NCBI RefSeq assembly: GCF_032884065.1
Contig: NC_088881.1
Span: 4,398,001-4,462,000, forward strand
From: Artemia franciscana
Lineage: Eukaryota > Arthropoda > Branchiopoda > Anostraca > Artemiidae
Length of the DNA: 64,000 nucleotides
Direction: 5' to 3'
The notes under the pieces are model-generated. The model was not told where the DNA came from. It ran no database searches and saw nothing but the letters and a program-made list of their open reading frames with translations. A program made the position numbers and the translations under genes. This document shows positions 1-11,200 of this stretch, piece after piece. Every line of letters starts with the position of its first letter. Positions within the stretch are counted from its first letter, which is position 1.

Positions 1-475
1 TGATTATGCATCTATTATTTTTTTGAACACTTTTAAAAGTAATGTTACCCCTTTACAGATTATCCAAAATAAAGCAGTTCATATCCTTAAGCCTTTTCTG
101 CCATCGCCATGAAACCTCCCCTTAGAATCCACAACAGAGACCCTTTTTTCACTTCATAATATTCTTCCTGTTCGGCAAAGTATCCAATTTCTAAGTGTTA
201 TGTTTAAGATTAAGCTTGAACGAGAAAAGCTCCCCAGATATTTTGCATCGATGGGTCTTATTTCTTCTCCTTCATCTTCACAAGTGGAAACCCGTGGTAA
301 ATATAATCTGCGGACTCCTAAGGTAGTTACAGAGAGGTCGCGTTTTTGCCTGAGGTATTTGATTCCTCTACATTAGGAAAGATTGAAAAATGAGATTGAT
401 TTTAATGTAAGCATAGATGCTATAAGACGGAAGTTGAAAAGAGTGCTGATTGAAAGTTATAAATCTAAATAATAT
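1..475 (+). mobile_element. LINE (CR1/Jockey-like) reverse transcriptase C-terminal remnant
   Basis: Translated fragments in shifting frames match the C-terminal end of CR1/Jockey-type non-LTR retrotransposon proteins. They read LQIIQNKAVHILKPF near 50-105, then YNLRTPKVVTERSRF and CLRYLIPLH near 300-375, and finish with RLKNEIDF and RRKLKRVLIESYKSK before a TAA near 470. Frame changes and an internal stop show it is dead. It enters from the left edge, so the element is truncated by the window. The clade is uncertain; the family call rests on recognition of the motif pattern only. Confidence 0.55.
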
Positions 476-773
476 GAAAAAATGTTTTTTTTTTAACGAT
501 GTTTATTATTATTTTTAGGTATTGGGCTGGTCTCCGGGGTTCGCGCATGAGGCCTCCAAATGTCTTATGACTCACTTGGTCTTAAGTTGTAAATTTAATT
601 GTGTCTCAAAATGGTGCGCGGAGGATGGAAATGGTATCGTACGGCACGGGATTTGTTTTTTGTTGTTTGTTTTTTGTTTTTTATTTATTTCTGCCAAGAT
701 TGGTTAGAGAACTATTTATTTTTAATTTTGTGCATATTTAGTGTTGCTTAAAGGTAGCTCAATTGCATTCGAG

Positions 774-1088
774 CTATACTCTCAGCCTTGAGTTACCTAA
801 TATTTTGTATATATTGGTTATATTAAAAGAACCTTGAACCTTGAAAAAAATTACGTTTTCCATTTTTTTTTTTTTTACGGCAAGGCACGTGCCATTGCAA
901 AGCTTTGGTGGGTTATTATTTCGTAACAGTATTATTGGTAAGCCCATTTTTAGTTGTAGCACGTGTGGTGGACACCCTGGGAGATCCAGAGAATTAAAAA
1001 ATTCAGATGGATAATTACCCGCTTCATTTGGTTCCAGAACTGTGGCGACTGACTTGTAAATTACTTGCTGGTCTCGAATCTTGGTCAA
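774..1088 (-). pseudogene. Helitron helicase C-terminal (2B-like) segment
   Basis: The open stretch reads YPSEFFNSLDLPGCPPHVLQ and LKMGLPIILLRNNNPPKLCN, followed by GTCLAVKKKK. This is the conserved tail of Helitron helicases, in which PGxPPH and PIxLLRNxxPxxGLCNGTR-type motifs are typical. The expected arginine of the GTR motif is Cys here, and a poly-A run (Lys codons) has grown inside. It is separated from the preceding helicase block by about 60 bp of out-of-frame sequence. Confidence 0.75.
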
Positions 1089-1148
1089 AATAATATTGTT
1101 GATTACATGGACGTCTTTTTATTCTTGGCTGCCTATATCGCTCGTTCA

Positions 1149-1850
1149 CTGATCCATTTATGATTTTTATAATTGGTTAGAATATTCGGAAACACTTTTT
1201 CAGCCAATTAATTTTTGGACGTCACTATATTACAGAATTCAGCAGGTATTGGTACATGTCCTGAAATAGAGTCTACTGGGAGCTTTCCATTTCCAATTGC
1301 CAGCAATTCATCTGAAAATATTTTACCAGAGTTATTGTTGTGCAATCGGACACGCATATTTATAGTAAATTTTAATGTCTTTACGTGTGCCCATAAATTA
1401 GAATTTTTCAGGCAAGCATTCATTTCGCCCGCAGGGGCTGATCTAGGTATTATAGGTAATGTTTGCCTGAAATCTCCCGCAAGCAATATTAATGTGCTAC
1501 TGATCCATTTATGATTTTTATAATTGATTAGAATATTCGGAAACACTTTTTCAGCCAATTAATTTTTGGACGTCACTAAATTACAGAATTCAGCAGGTAT
1601 TGGTACATGTCCTGAAATAGAGTCTACTGGGAGCTTTCCATTTCCAATTGCCAGCAATTGATCTGGAAATATTTTACCAGAGTCATCGTTTTGCAATCGG
1701 ACACGCATATTTATAGTAAATTTTAATGTCTTTACGCGTGCCCATAAATTATAATTTTTCAGGCGAGCATTCATTTCGCCCGCAGGGGCTGATCTAGGTA
1801 TTATAGGTAATGTTTGCCTAAAATCTCCCGCAAGCAATATTAATGTGCTG
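1149..1850 (-). repeat. 351-bp tandem duplication inside the helicase
   Basis: Two direct copies start with the same CTGATCCATTTATG string at 1149 and 1500 and differ at only a handful of positions. The period is 351 bp, which is 117 codons exactly, so the duplication keeps frame. Each copy encodes the GDFRQTLP to CNxVTSKN part of the helicase. Confidence 0.9.
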
Positions 1851-2290
1851 CCAAAAGGTTTTCGAATTTCCTCGCAAATCTCGTAATGATTGCTCCATAG
1901 CCTCGAGCGATTTTTTTTGTGCCATTGTGCACTCGTCCCAAATAATAAGTTTGCATTACTGCAATACTTTACCCATCCCAGATGATTTGGAAATATTGCA
2001 TGTGGGAGTTTCTGTAGAATGCAAATTCAGAGGCAATTTCAAAGCAGAATGAGCAGTTCTTCCACCAGGCAGCAACGTGGAGACTATTCCGGACGACGCA
2101 ATTGCCAACGCTATGTCATTTTTTGATCGAATTGATGCCAGAATCAATTTTATCACAAATGTTTTACCAGTACCTCCTGGAGCATCAAAAAAAAAGATTT
2201 CTCCAACATTGTTATCTACACAATGCATTATTCTTATGATAAATGTCTTTTTGCTCAGACGTTAACTCAGAAATATTATTTTTTGCATAC
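1150..2290 (-). pseudogene. Helitron Pif1-like helicase core, broken and duplicated
   Basis: Reading from 2290 downward on the minus strand: LTSEQKDIY, then VGEIFFFDAPGGTGKTF with the Walker A motif GGTGKT (about 2165-2200), AIASSGIVSTLLPGGRTAHS, and an IIWDECTMAQKK Walker B/DE motif near 1925-1945. Then comes LLAGDFRQTLPIIPRSAPAGE with the following NLW and KFTINMRV motifs. The last block is present twice because of a 351-bp tandem duplication. These are standard motifs of the Pif1/RecD-type helicase fused to Rep in Helitrons. Several frameshifts and stops inactivate it. Confidence 0.85.
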
Positions 2291-2320
2291 GGCAATAGAT
2301 CATTCGTGTTGTAACTTTGT

Positions 2321-3497
2321 TCACGATCCAATTCTAGATCTTTTTCTATATAGTGGGTAATCATCATTGCCGGTAATTGTGTTGGGTACTAAAAGTCGAG
2401 GATATTGCTTTGTGCACCTTCCTTTGGCCATACATGGTGATTTTGCATTTAGTGCACCGCTAGGTCCATGTATCATATTTTTTACCACAATATCATATAA
2501 GCCCTTATTTACATTTTCATCAGGTATTTTAGCAGAAATCACAACGTCAATTTCATTAGAAGTAATTTTATCATGTAGCCAGATTAAAATATGTGCGTGT
2601 GGCAATCCTTGTTTTTGCCATTCCACTGAGTACATCCAGCGTCACACTGACCTAAACACTTTAAGTTTTACTATGTAGTTTATATCACTGATTTCAACTT
2701 TTGCCGGAAGACACGGGCTGTAATGTCATGTCTATGAACCGCCGATTGTCCTTGAAGTAAAAGCTGCTGTATCTCGTCCCAAGATTGATTACATATAAAT
2801 GTAATAAATAAATCTGGACGACCATAGAGACGAACAAACGCAATAGCATCTTGCTATTACAACTGCATCACAACTACAGTATTACAACTGCATCTCGCAA
2901 ATGAATGGATTGTTCAGAGCAGAGCTTGGTCTGAATCAGACGGATAAATAGCAAACGTTCTGATTCAATCTTTGCATACATATCAACGATGTATTGGTGA
3001 AACAATTGACGGTATTTTAAAATAATTTTTTTTTCATTGTGACGAATCATTAGTCTATAGGAATAATAATTCATTGCACTGCATTTCTTATCCGTTTGTT
3101 TGTTAGTGGATGGATCTATCAATTTATTATTAAAGTGATAGCCGTCGGCTCCATCCCAAAAAATGATAGGATATTGTAGGGCATCGTAGCATCGATGAGT
3201 TTCAGTAATTCTTACCAACTGAGCGTTTCGCTTATGAAGAATATTATCTCGAGGTAAAAACTGATCACCGATCATAACGATTGCCACTTAGTCGATAGTT
3301 GGAGCATTGTATCTACGCACATGTTGGCCAGGAGGCATTTTGTCAGCGGAAATAACAATTTTATGCGTATCAGTAGGCATCAAATCGATTGCTGTTTTGA
3401 ACAGGCGCACTAAATCATTATTTTCGTGGAGAAGATGTTGCAAGTGCGAAACGATAGTCCTTTCAACGTCGGGAGAAATTTCGCAACGTGCATTCAA
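2321..3497 (-). pseudogene. Helitron Rep (HUH nuclease) domain, broken
   Basis: Readable blocks are SPDVERTIVSHLQHLLHEN (about 3420-3480), GDQFLPRD and YPIIFWDGADGYHF (about 3130-3260), and NYYSYRLMIR (about 3040-3080). The Rep motif-1 segment RPDLFITFICNQSWDEIQ lies at about 2760-2830. The HUH motif is in EWQKQGLPHAHILIWL (about 2575-2625), where His-Ala-His would bind the metal ion. Stops after the DAVV block near 2874 and near 2690 separate these blocks. The sequence runs off into RKRSRIGS and a stop at 2321, after which helicase sequence begins almost at once, so the distal part of Rep is deleted. Confidence 0.8.
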
Positions 3498-3536
3498 TTC
3501 AGAATTGCTATCACAGATGAAATACAGTTGTAAAAA

Positions 3537-4300
3537 TTAATGATTCTCACCTGAGAATGGTAGAAGGGACCCTGCTCTATGATAAATTTGTTCTTTTTTT
3601 TGAAAGTAGGCATAAATTGATCTTGATTTTTGATTTGACGACGTCATTTGGAAACATGAGTTATATTTTCTGATGTTTGATACAAAAAAACACTTAGATT
3701 CTGACGTAGTTCCAGTAAGCAAAGTCTTCAATGGCTCTGGTGGTGCAGCCAGTTGAGGAAGTTTAACTTTTCCTGAGGCGCAACAAATTCTCATTGTTTC
3801 ACCATTAAATTTCAAGGCCTTGCAATAGGGACAAATTTTAGACATAGTCCCGATTTGAACACATCTACTCAAGCTATTATCTTCGACTGGGCTATACCCG
3901 AATGCCAGGCGATAATTTTCAGGTTGCTCTTGTGATTCCTCGGCACGCTTTCTTTTGCCATTATCTCTTTGAGCCTCAAGCCTGTTTTCACGTTGTTCTT
4001 GTGATTCCTCGGCACACTTTCTTTTGGCATTATCCCTTGAGCCGCAAGCCTGTTTTCACGTTGCTCTTGTGATTCCTCGGCACTATTTTTTTTTGGTAAT
4101 TTCTCTTTGAGACACAATCCTGTTTTCACGTTGTTCTTGTGATTCCTCGGCACGCTTTGTTTTGTTACTTTCTCTTTTAGCCGCAAGCCTTTTGATATTA
4201 ACTCTTTGAGCAGCTTCCTCGGCTTTTTCTTCTGCCATTTTAGGATTTATACTAAAATTTCTCGCACAAATTGATTCCTCGACTGTTTCTTCTGCCATTG
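3537..4300 (-). pseudogene. Helitron protein N-terminal region with zinc-binding motif
   Basis: The start near 4298 reads MAEETVEES. It is followed by four or five copies of an AEESQEQRENR-type motif in alternating frames (3870-4230), the highly charged repeat that opens many arthropod Helitron proteins. Next comes CPYCKALKF followed by a CCASGKVKLP segment (3740-3840), a likely zinc-binding region, then PEPLKTLL and RAGSLLPF. Each coding block is offset by frameshifts, so no continuous protein is possible. Family membership follows from the motif order. Confidence 0.75.
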
Positions 4301-4493
4301 TAGGATTTATACTAAATATTATCTTTTAATCGCAACCTCTATATACTTTTAATGACGTCATATACAAAGCCTTATATACTTATAATGACGTCATATACAA
4401 ACATACAAAATACATACATGACGTCATAATGCTCAATCCTTATAATGACGTCAGTCTTCAAACATACATACAACTTATTTTTATATATATAGA

Positions 4494-4552
4494 TTGACGT
4501 CATATTATAACAGATAACAGACAGACGGTGCATTTTTATATAGATAGAAGAT
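4494..4552 (-). mobile_element. Second, nested Helitron 5' terminus
   Basis: Immediately outside the first 5' end, the minus strand again reads A followed by TCTATATAAAAATGCACC (from 4544). A TCTGTCTGTTATCTG stretch and a TGACGTCA-containing segment follow, as in the inner end. This looks like the 5' tip of a related Helitron into which the inner one inserted, or a tandem 5'-end duplication. Confidence 0.4.
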
Positions 4553-4594
4553 GTGCGAGAGGTTCAAATCGGTTTTATATTCGATTGTATTCTT

Positions 4595-5011
4595 TCACCC
4601 TACAACAGTCGTTAAAACCCTAAAATTTGTAGTTTGATGTTCGTAATCATTTATTAGCCCGACTGACAGCATCTTTTTACTGTTATATTTAGTTAGAAGT
4701 CCATCTGGGTCAGAACTTAAATAAATAAAAATGTGTACGAGTTCACCCCTAGGAATATCCAAAGTTTCTCCAGTGTGTGGGATGTCCTTGGACAGTGAGC
4801 AAAAACAGAAAAAAAATGATTTCCAGATGTGTTTAACGAAGAAACACACGAACGTTGGACCAAAGAAACTTCGGGGCAAAACAAGTAGTTTGAGCCTTTG
4901 AAGTCCCCAATCGGTTAAGTACGTTCTTGAATATAGCTTATCAAACGTAGCTGTCCGGGATAACCTGGTCTCCCCTACTTCTATTCCAGCTACTTGCCAG
5001 GCTAAGAGCAT
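4595..5011 (-). other. Unrecognised 138-codon open frame next to the Helitron
   Basis: An open minus-strand frame of 138 codons starts MLLAWQVAGIEVGETRLSRT and ends in NFRVLTTVVG. It contains a Phe-rich stretch in the middle (FFFCFCS). I recognise no domain. It has no matching splice sites or poly(A) signal that I could tie to it, and it lies between Helitron ends and a repeat array. It may be chance or a captured fragment. Confidence 0.15.
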
Positions 5012-5029
5012 TAAGGTGAAATTTCAAGA

Positions 5030-6545
5030 AGTAAATGAATATACGGGTTATGAAAAACACACATCAACAATGTCATTGCAATAGCTAATAGCATTAAGTT
5101 GAGTATTAATCATACTGCTATGACTGCAATTGGAAATTTTCAGAGAATTTTTAGGAGGGGAGGTAAACTGAATCACAACACTCTATCTGTATGCAGGTTG
5201 TTAAAAGGGCATATCATAAATACCTTAGGAACTGTTATGTTTTCGAAATTAAAACTTACAAGGGTTATTGTGGGGGATATTGAGCTAACCAAAAGACAAT
5301 ATTTGCCTCATAATACTACTTCTTTTACTCCTACAACTACTACTGCTATTATTACACTATTAAAACTACTACTGCTATTAAAACTAAGACTACTAATACT
5401 AATTATACTGCTACTGCTACTACTGCTGTTACTATAGCTATTGTTGCTGCTACTATTGTTACTAAGGCAAAGGGTATTAAGGTGAAAATTCAGAACAATA
5501 TTGAAACTGTATTGAACTAAATCCAAACCTATCATGCCCACATATGTTTTCAAGAGAGGGTATCAGAGATTCTTCAGGAATGGTTGATGGTATTAAGTAG
5601 AAACTTTTATATTGAGTTGAAGGAGATGTTGAAAAAATCACAAGTGTGCTATATGGATACTGCTACTAATGCTACTGCTGCTACTACAGCTATTCTTACT
5701 GTAAAAGCTAAGGGTATAGAGGTGAAGCTTTCAAGGAATATTTATTAAGATGTTGAACTAAACCAAAGCAAGCTATGATCAGGTAAATTGTCAAAAGGAT
5801 GCCAAAGCAATATCACAATAACGGCTAATTAAGTTAGAACTTTCGGGGTAAGTTGTGGTGGATTTTGAACTAACCAAAAGATACTGTATGTATACATTAA
5901 ATTCCGCTTCTATGGTTGCTATAACTAACGACACTAAATGGAATTGAGTAAAGACTTTTCCGGAATGTTTGGGGGAACTTCTATTAAACGAAATAACTGT
6001 ATGCATGCAGGTATTAAAAGTGTAAATAAACAATATACACAGGCAGTGCTACTCCATCATAGCTAGTAATATCATTGACATTTTAAAGAAGCTAATTTGA
6101 TTAGAAATTCAAAGTTCTAGTGCTCTCTTAAGAGTCAAAAGTGATTGAAGGACAATCAGCCCTTCAATAGCTCATAATGTTCCAGACAATTTCAATCAGA
6201 GTTTTAAGACGACTATTTTTTTCAGTATAGTTGAAAGGTCTGGTAATTATATCTCTAGGGTTATCGAATAGGTCGACCCCCCACAGTTATGTCATTTTCT
6301 CATCGTGCTTAACAATAAATGTTGCTTTAAAATTAAATCAAAACGTATTGCGTGTATGCTGGTTGCCAATAAGACATCTCAGCAATATAACTAGAACAAC
6401 TAAGGGTATTAAGCTCAAACATTCGGGATTACTTCTATTACTACTTTAGCTCCTAAATTCCAACTAAATCAAAAGAGCGTAAGTGTATCCAGGCTGTAAA
6501 AGAGCATAGACATAATTTGTTGGGAATCTCTTTTGACTCTGAAAA
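5030..6545 (+). repeat. Diverged tandem repeat array with (CTA)n-like core
   Basis: Recurring phrases include AAGGGTATTAAGGTGAAA (about 5474 and similar near 5710 and 6400), GAACTAAATC/ACC AAAAG, and TGCAGGTNNTAAAAG before a TATNNATAA segment. These mark a degenerate array with units of roughly 130-260 bp. A CTA/CTG trinucleotide-rich stretch lies at 5325-5460 and recurs at 5650-5700. Related single units appear at 35515-35580 and 37350-37600. No coding potential is evident. Confidence 0.55.
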
Positions 6546-6739
6546 AAACAACTAGAACTTTTCATTTCCAATCAAATGAGCCCTCTCTGAAGCTTATACG
6601 AGCATCCCTTCCATAAGAACCATATTTGCCCCCAGGGAATTACTTACAACGCCTTCCCCCGGGCCCTGGGGGTTTGTGTCAACACAACCGACACAAGATC
6701 CGCGTGGCCTTTATTATAGGCAACACTACTTTTTCTCAA

Positions 6740-8255
6740 CTCTACTTTTTAAAGCAGCAAAAAACTTTAGCATAAAGAGCGGGGCGTTAAGGAGGGAGCA
6801 GCCCCTTTTATATACGAAGTAATTTCTGTTCGTTTTAAGTTTCAATGTCGCTCCTTACTTTCAGTTAAAAAAAAACTTACTTTTTTAATTTAATTTCTGA
6901 ACGTTTTTGAATCAATGCATGTTTTGATTTTGGCTTTCCGCATATGAATAATTAAAACGAAATTTGGATATTTATTCTTTTGGCTAAATGGCTTCCTCAT
7001 ATTTTTGATCGAATGAGTTTGATTACTTAAAAAGGCAACTAGAACTTTTAATTTTTTACGAACGTTTTTACTAGTAAAAGATATTCGTAACTTACAAATT
7101 AGCTTACGCAACAAACTTCTGTATTCGCATGTTTTTATTACGTAAATGAGGGGTCTCACCCCCTCGTCAGTACCTCGCTCTTTACACTAAAGCTGAAATT
7201 TTGCCGCAATTTCTTAAGAATGACCACTGAATCACAAAGGCCGTAGAATAGATATTTGAAATTACTAAAAATACTTTAGCGTAAAGAGCGAGGTATTAGG
7301 AGGAGGTAAACCCCCCATATGTGTAATGATTTCTATTTGTCTTAAGTTTTAATGCTGCTCCTCACTTTCAGTTAAAAAAACTTTTTTACATTTAATTTTT
7401 CATTGTTTTTTTTTTAATAATGCTGGAAAATCCTGCACTCCCTTCATGTAAATTTCTTCCCCCATGACAAATTCCTCCATGAAAAGTTCCCCCAGCATAT
7501 CCCCCTCTTCTCAACCCCTCCCCCAACCAAAAAATCCCTCTGAAAACGTCTCTACACTTCCCAATAACCATTACTATATGTAATCACTGGTCAAAGTTTG
7601 TAACTTGTAGCCCCTCCCACAGGGACTGTGGGGCAGTAAGTCGTCGCCAAAGACATAGTTATAAGGTTTTTCGACTATGTTGAATAAAATGGCTATCTAA
7701 GAATTTTGATCCGGTGACTTTGGAATAATAATTAGCGCAGGAGGGGGCCTAGGTGCCCTCCAATTTTTTGTTACTTAAAAAGGGCACTTGAGCTGTTCAT
7801 TTCCATTAGAATGAGCCCTCTCGCAACATTCTAGAACCACTGGGTCGATACGATCATCCCTGGGGAAAAATGCAAAAAAAACAAACAAACAAATAAACAC
7901 GCATCCGTGATCTGCCTTTTGGCAAAAAATAGAAAATTCCAGATTTTTGTAGATAGGAGCTTGAAACTTCTACAGTAGGGTTCTCTGATACATTGAGTCT
8001 GGTGATATTGTTTTCGTTAAGATTCAATGACTTTTAGGGGATGTTTCCCCTATTTTCTAAAATAAGACAAATTTTCTCAGGCTCGTAGCTTTTGATGGGT
8101 AAGACTAAACTTGATGAAACTTTTATATTTGAAATCAGCATTAAAATGCAATTATTTTTATGTAGCTATTGGTATCAAAATTCCGTATTTTGGAGTTTTG
8201 GTTACTATTGAGCCGGGTCGCTCCTTACTACAGGTCGTTACGACGAACTGTTTGA
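6740..8255 (+). repeat. Copy of the palindrome-headed 1.7-kb repeat family
   Basis: Family landmarks appear in order. AATTTCTGTTCGTTTTAAGT with CGCTCCTTACTTTCAGTTAA lies at about 6823-6870, and CCTCGCTCTTTACACTAAA at 7171. CTTCCCAATAACCATTACTA lies at about 7557, TTGAAACTTCTACAGTAGGG at about 7961, and the end GGTCGCTCCTTACTACAG with ACGAACTGTTTGAT at about 8216-8250. The same string of landmarks occurs in the copies at 53262 and 59535. The head palindrome is incomplete here, so this copy is older or truncated. Confidence 0.7.
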
Positions 8256-11200
8256 TTCTATTTTTGCTCATTTGTATTAAATCACAGAAAAATCGATATG
8301 ATACTGAATTTTTAATTCAACGAAGGAATTTACAAATAGTAAATTTCTTAAATATAATTTTAAAAATATTCAAAGTAAATTTCTTTAATCAAATGTTTTT
8401 ATTCGAATTCCTTCTTTAAAAAGACAATCATTCAGAGAACACCGTATCACTCCCCCTATTTTTTCCCTTTTTTGAAAAATTGTTAAGTTTGTCAGTATTA
8501 TATTATTCCAATACCATTTTGAAAATAATACAAACCTTTCTAGTTGAAATTCTGAATAATATAGCCTTGGCATACAAATCGTAACTGCAAGTCTATTGAC
8601 AATAATTTACAAAGAAATTGACTAATTTTAACAAGTGTTGTCAATACCCTAACACGAAATGAATAAAGAAAACTATATCAGAAGGACAAATTTGGATACC
8701 TCATTGATTTTGCTTATTGTTCTTGTTCAAGAGCTTGGAACTGATTGAATACCTAAAATAATGCATTACTGGTATTCCAACAAATTCAGTTTGGTATAAA
8801 TTCTGCGAAAATCTGTAGCTGTTATCATTCTAATTCAGTAACCAAAAGTAAGTTGTTTGTTTTTTGATTTGCAAGATTTGGGGAAATTATATTGAAATAA
8901 CTGCTTTAATTTGGTTTTAATTAAAACGTATTAACTGGGGCTTGAGAGGAAACCTGGAATTGATTACTGAGTTGTTTTTTTTACAAATTCTTGGTAAAGT
9001 TCTCTTATTCTGTTTAGACTGACTAATAAATTTTCAGCAGAACTTCTTATTTTATATATTTATTTTAGGAGATATGAAATTTTAAATAAAACAAAATATA
9101 TTAAGTCTATAAAATATACTAAATTTTGTCACATTAATTAGTAATTATTATAGAAATTATGTTTAATGATCATTTACACTCCCTCAGAGTTTTAAATACA
9201 AATAACTGCTAAAATAAAATATGTTAAATTGTAAATATGGATAAAGTAATTAGAAATAAAGAGTTAGCTTGTTCTATTCTTTATTATTAACTGAAAAGTT
9301 ACTCTAAGATTTTTGCAATGAAAGCTGTTAAGCTAGTGCCTACAAAAAGCTTTTATATCAAATTTTTTGATTTTTTTAATTCGTAAGCTGACATAATTGT
9401 ACCATTCAGATTTTTCTTCAAACTGTATAATTAGCACCATAATTTTTGCTTTCCAGTCCCTCCCCTCTACCATTACCGAAGCATAGCCCTGGGCTATATA
9501 TAAAAGTTTCACATTGAAAACATCTTGTTTTTTGTATGAGGGAAAAGCAGCAGCCTATAGTTTACTTCGATACTGATTTTGCTGATTTTCATAAAAAGTT
9601 CCCTTATTTTCCTGATTTAGATTAATTTTATGCTTGTTTCTCATCAAAAGCTGGTCCATAATACTAATTAGAAAAAAAAAACCTGCAGATCGTAGTATAT
9701 ATCCTACGGCTATATTCATGCAATTGGGGAGAGAAGTTGAGTTGCGACACAAATGCAACACTGCGATTATTAGACTCAAAAAGAGCGTAAACCAGCGAAT
9801 AAAATTGTGTGTTTATATTTCATCTTGTACATTAACCCTACATTTGACAAACTTACCGTTAAAACAGGAAATATCTTACAGTTATTTACTAAAGGTTCAT
9901 AAGACTGCTAAACCCAAATCGTTCAGTTTCATTTTTATTTCCATAGCCCTGTGAAAGAGCCGAATACTTACTTTTTATTATTAACCTAACTTCTTTTATG
10001 TTTCTATGATAACACTTCGAAACCTGACTTTGATTAGCTGGTTAAGACTGTTTTCAAAATTCATTTTTTTCATTTGTTTTTAACAAATAGAAAAACCACT
10101 AAAAGAATTTCGCCAGGGAGGAGGGTAATCACTATAAATAGTTTTGTTTCTGGTTTTTGGTTTTTGGTTTCTGGTTAAAATGGTTTGAATGCGAGTGTTT
10201 CTCTTTTTTTATATTTTAAATATGTTCTTGTTAGCCTAGAAAAGAAGGGGCGTATCATCTTCCTACGCCCTCTCTGGCGATGCCCATACAGGCTATGTGG
10301 AGAAAATGGATAGAAAACATAAAATCCTCAACATTTTAGCCAAATAAAACTCGTATTAAGTAAAAGCCCTCATATCATAAAATCCAAAGAAATTATACTG
10401 AAAAGAAAGATGGGGGAACTACATTGTTTTAGCCGTAACTCCTTAGTATCGTTCCCATCCCTAAAACCCAACAAAAAATAAAAACAAACTAAAAACAACA
10501 AAATTCTGAGTTTGTACTATTAGTGTAAGTCCCTTTAATGTTGAAATGAAAGTGCTTTGAAATCTGACTTTTTTTTAATTTGTTGTAACTTTTTGGATTT
10601 ATTTTGACAATCCATCCTTTTAAAAATAGCTAATCCATCCTTTAGCCAATAGTGATAGCCAATAGCCAAAAACAAAATACAATACATCCTTTAAAAATCA
10701 AATTGTCACTGTCACTTATTAAATTTTGTTTTATGTCTGTGATACCAGAAAAATTCCCTTACAAGCTATTAACAACCAACAATGAACAACTGTGTAATTT
10801 ATTACTGTGTGATTGACTGAATAAATAAGTTTATTTTTTTTTTCTGATGAAAAAAATAAGTTAATTGACCGTGATATTATCACGGTCAATCTTCCACTAT
10901 TAAAAGTCCTTTGTAGAGGCTAATATCCTTGCTATAGGCACTGCTAAACCAGGAATAGCTCCAGGGAGGTATCATTTAGACATATATCGCGTCATTTACA
11001 CTTTACTAAAAAAAAATTTTTTAAATGTTTCGTTTACATAAAGTTCATATAGCTAAAATTGCTGAGAATTTCAGGAATTATAATCATGTATATCAAACCA
11101 ATTTACATTCAATAATTCAATTCGGTATCTTTGTTATTAGAATTATCTGTTTATTTTTTTTTTATTATTATTATTGATGTTATAGCAAGAAACAAACTGC

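Larger units (their letters stand above)
774..4493 (-). mobile_element. Degraded Helitron rolling-circle transposon (5' end to helicase)
   Basis: The minus strand carries, in order, the parts of an arthropod Helitron protein: a Lys/Arg/Glu-rich N-terminus, a CxxC zinc-binding stretch, the Rep (HUH) nuclease domain and a Pif1-type helicase. The likely 5' terminus is at 4493, where the minus strand reads A then TCTATATATATAAAAATAAG; Helitrons start with TC and insert after A. The usual 3' hairpin plus CTRR was not found below 774, so the 3' end is lost or mutated. Stops and frameshifts break the frame repeatedly, and the region between Rep and helicase is missing. Helitrons move by rolling-circle replication using Rep nicking and helicase unwinding; this copy cannot do so itself. 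Confidence 0.85.

Noticed and set aside
5308-5553. Ser-rich 81-codon frame
   Set aside because: Translation of the CTA/CTG trinucleotide tract.
8111-8419. 102-codon frame spanning the tail of a repeat copy
   Set aside because: The start lies in the repeat family tail, and the similar frame at 54843 is equally just repeat sequence; no motif or splice support.
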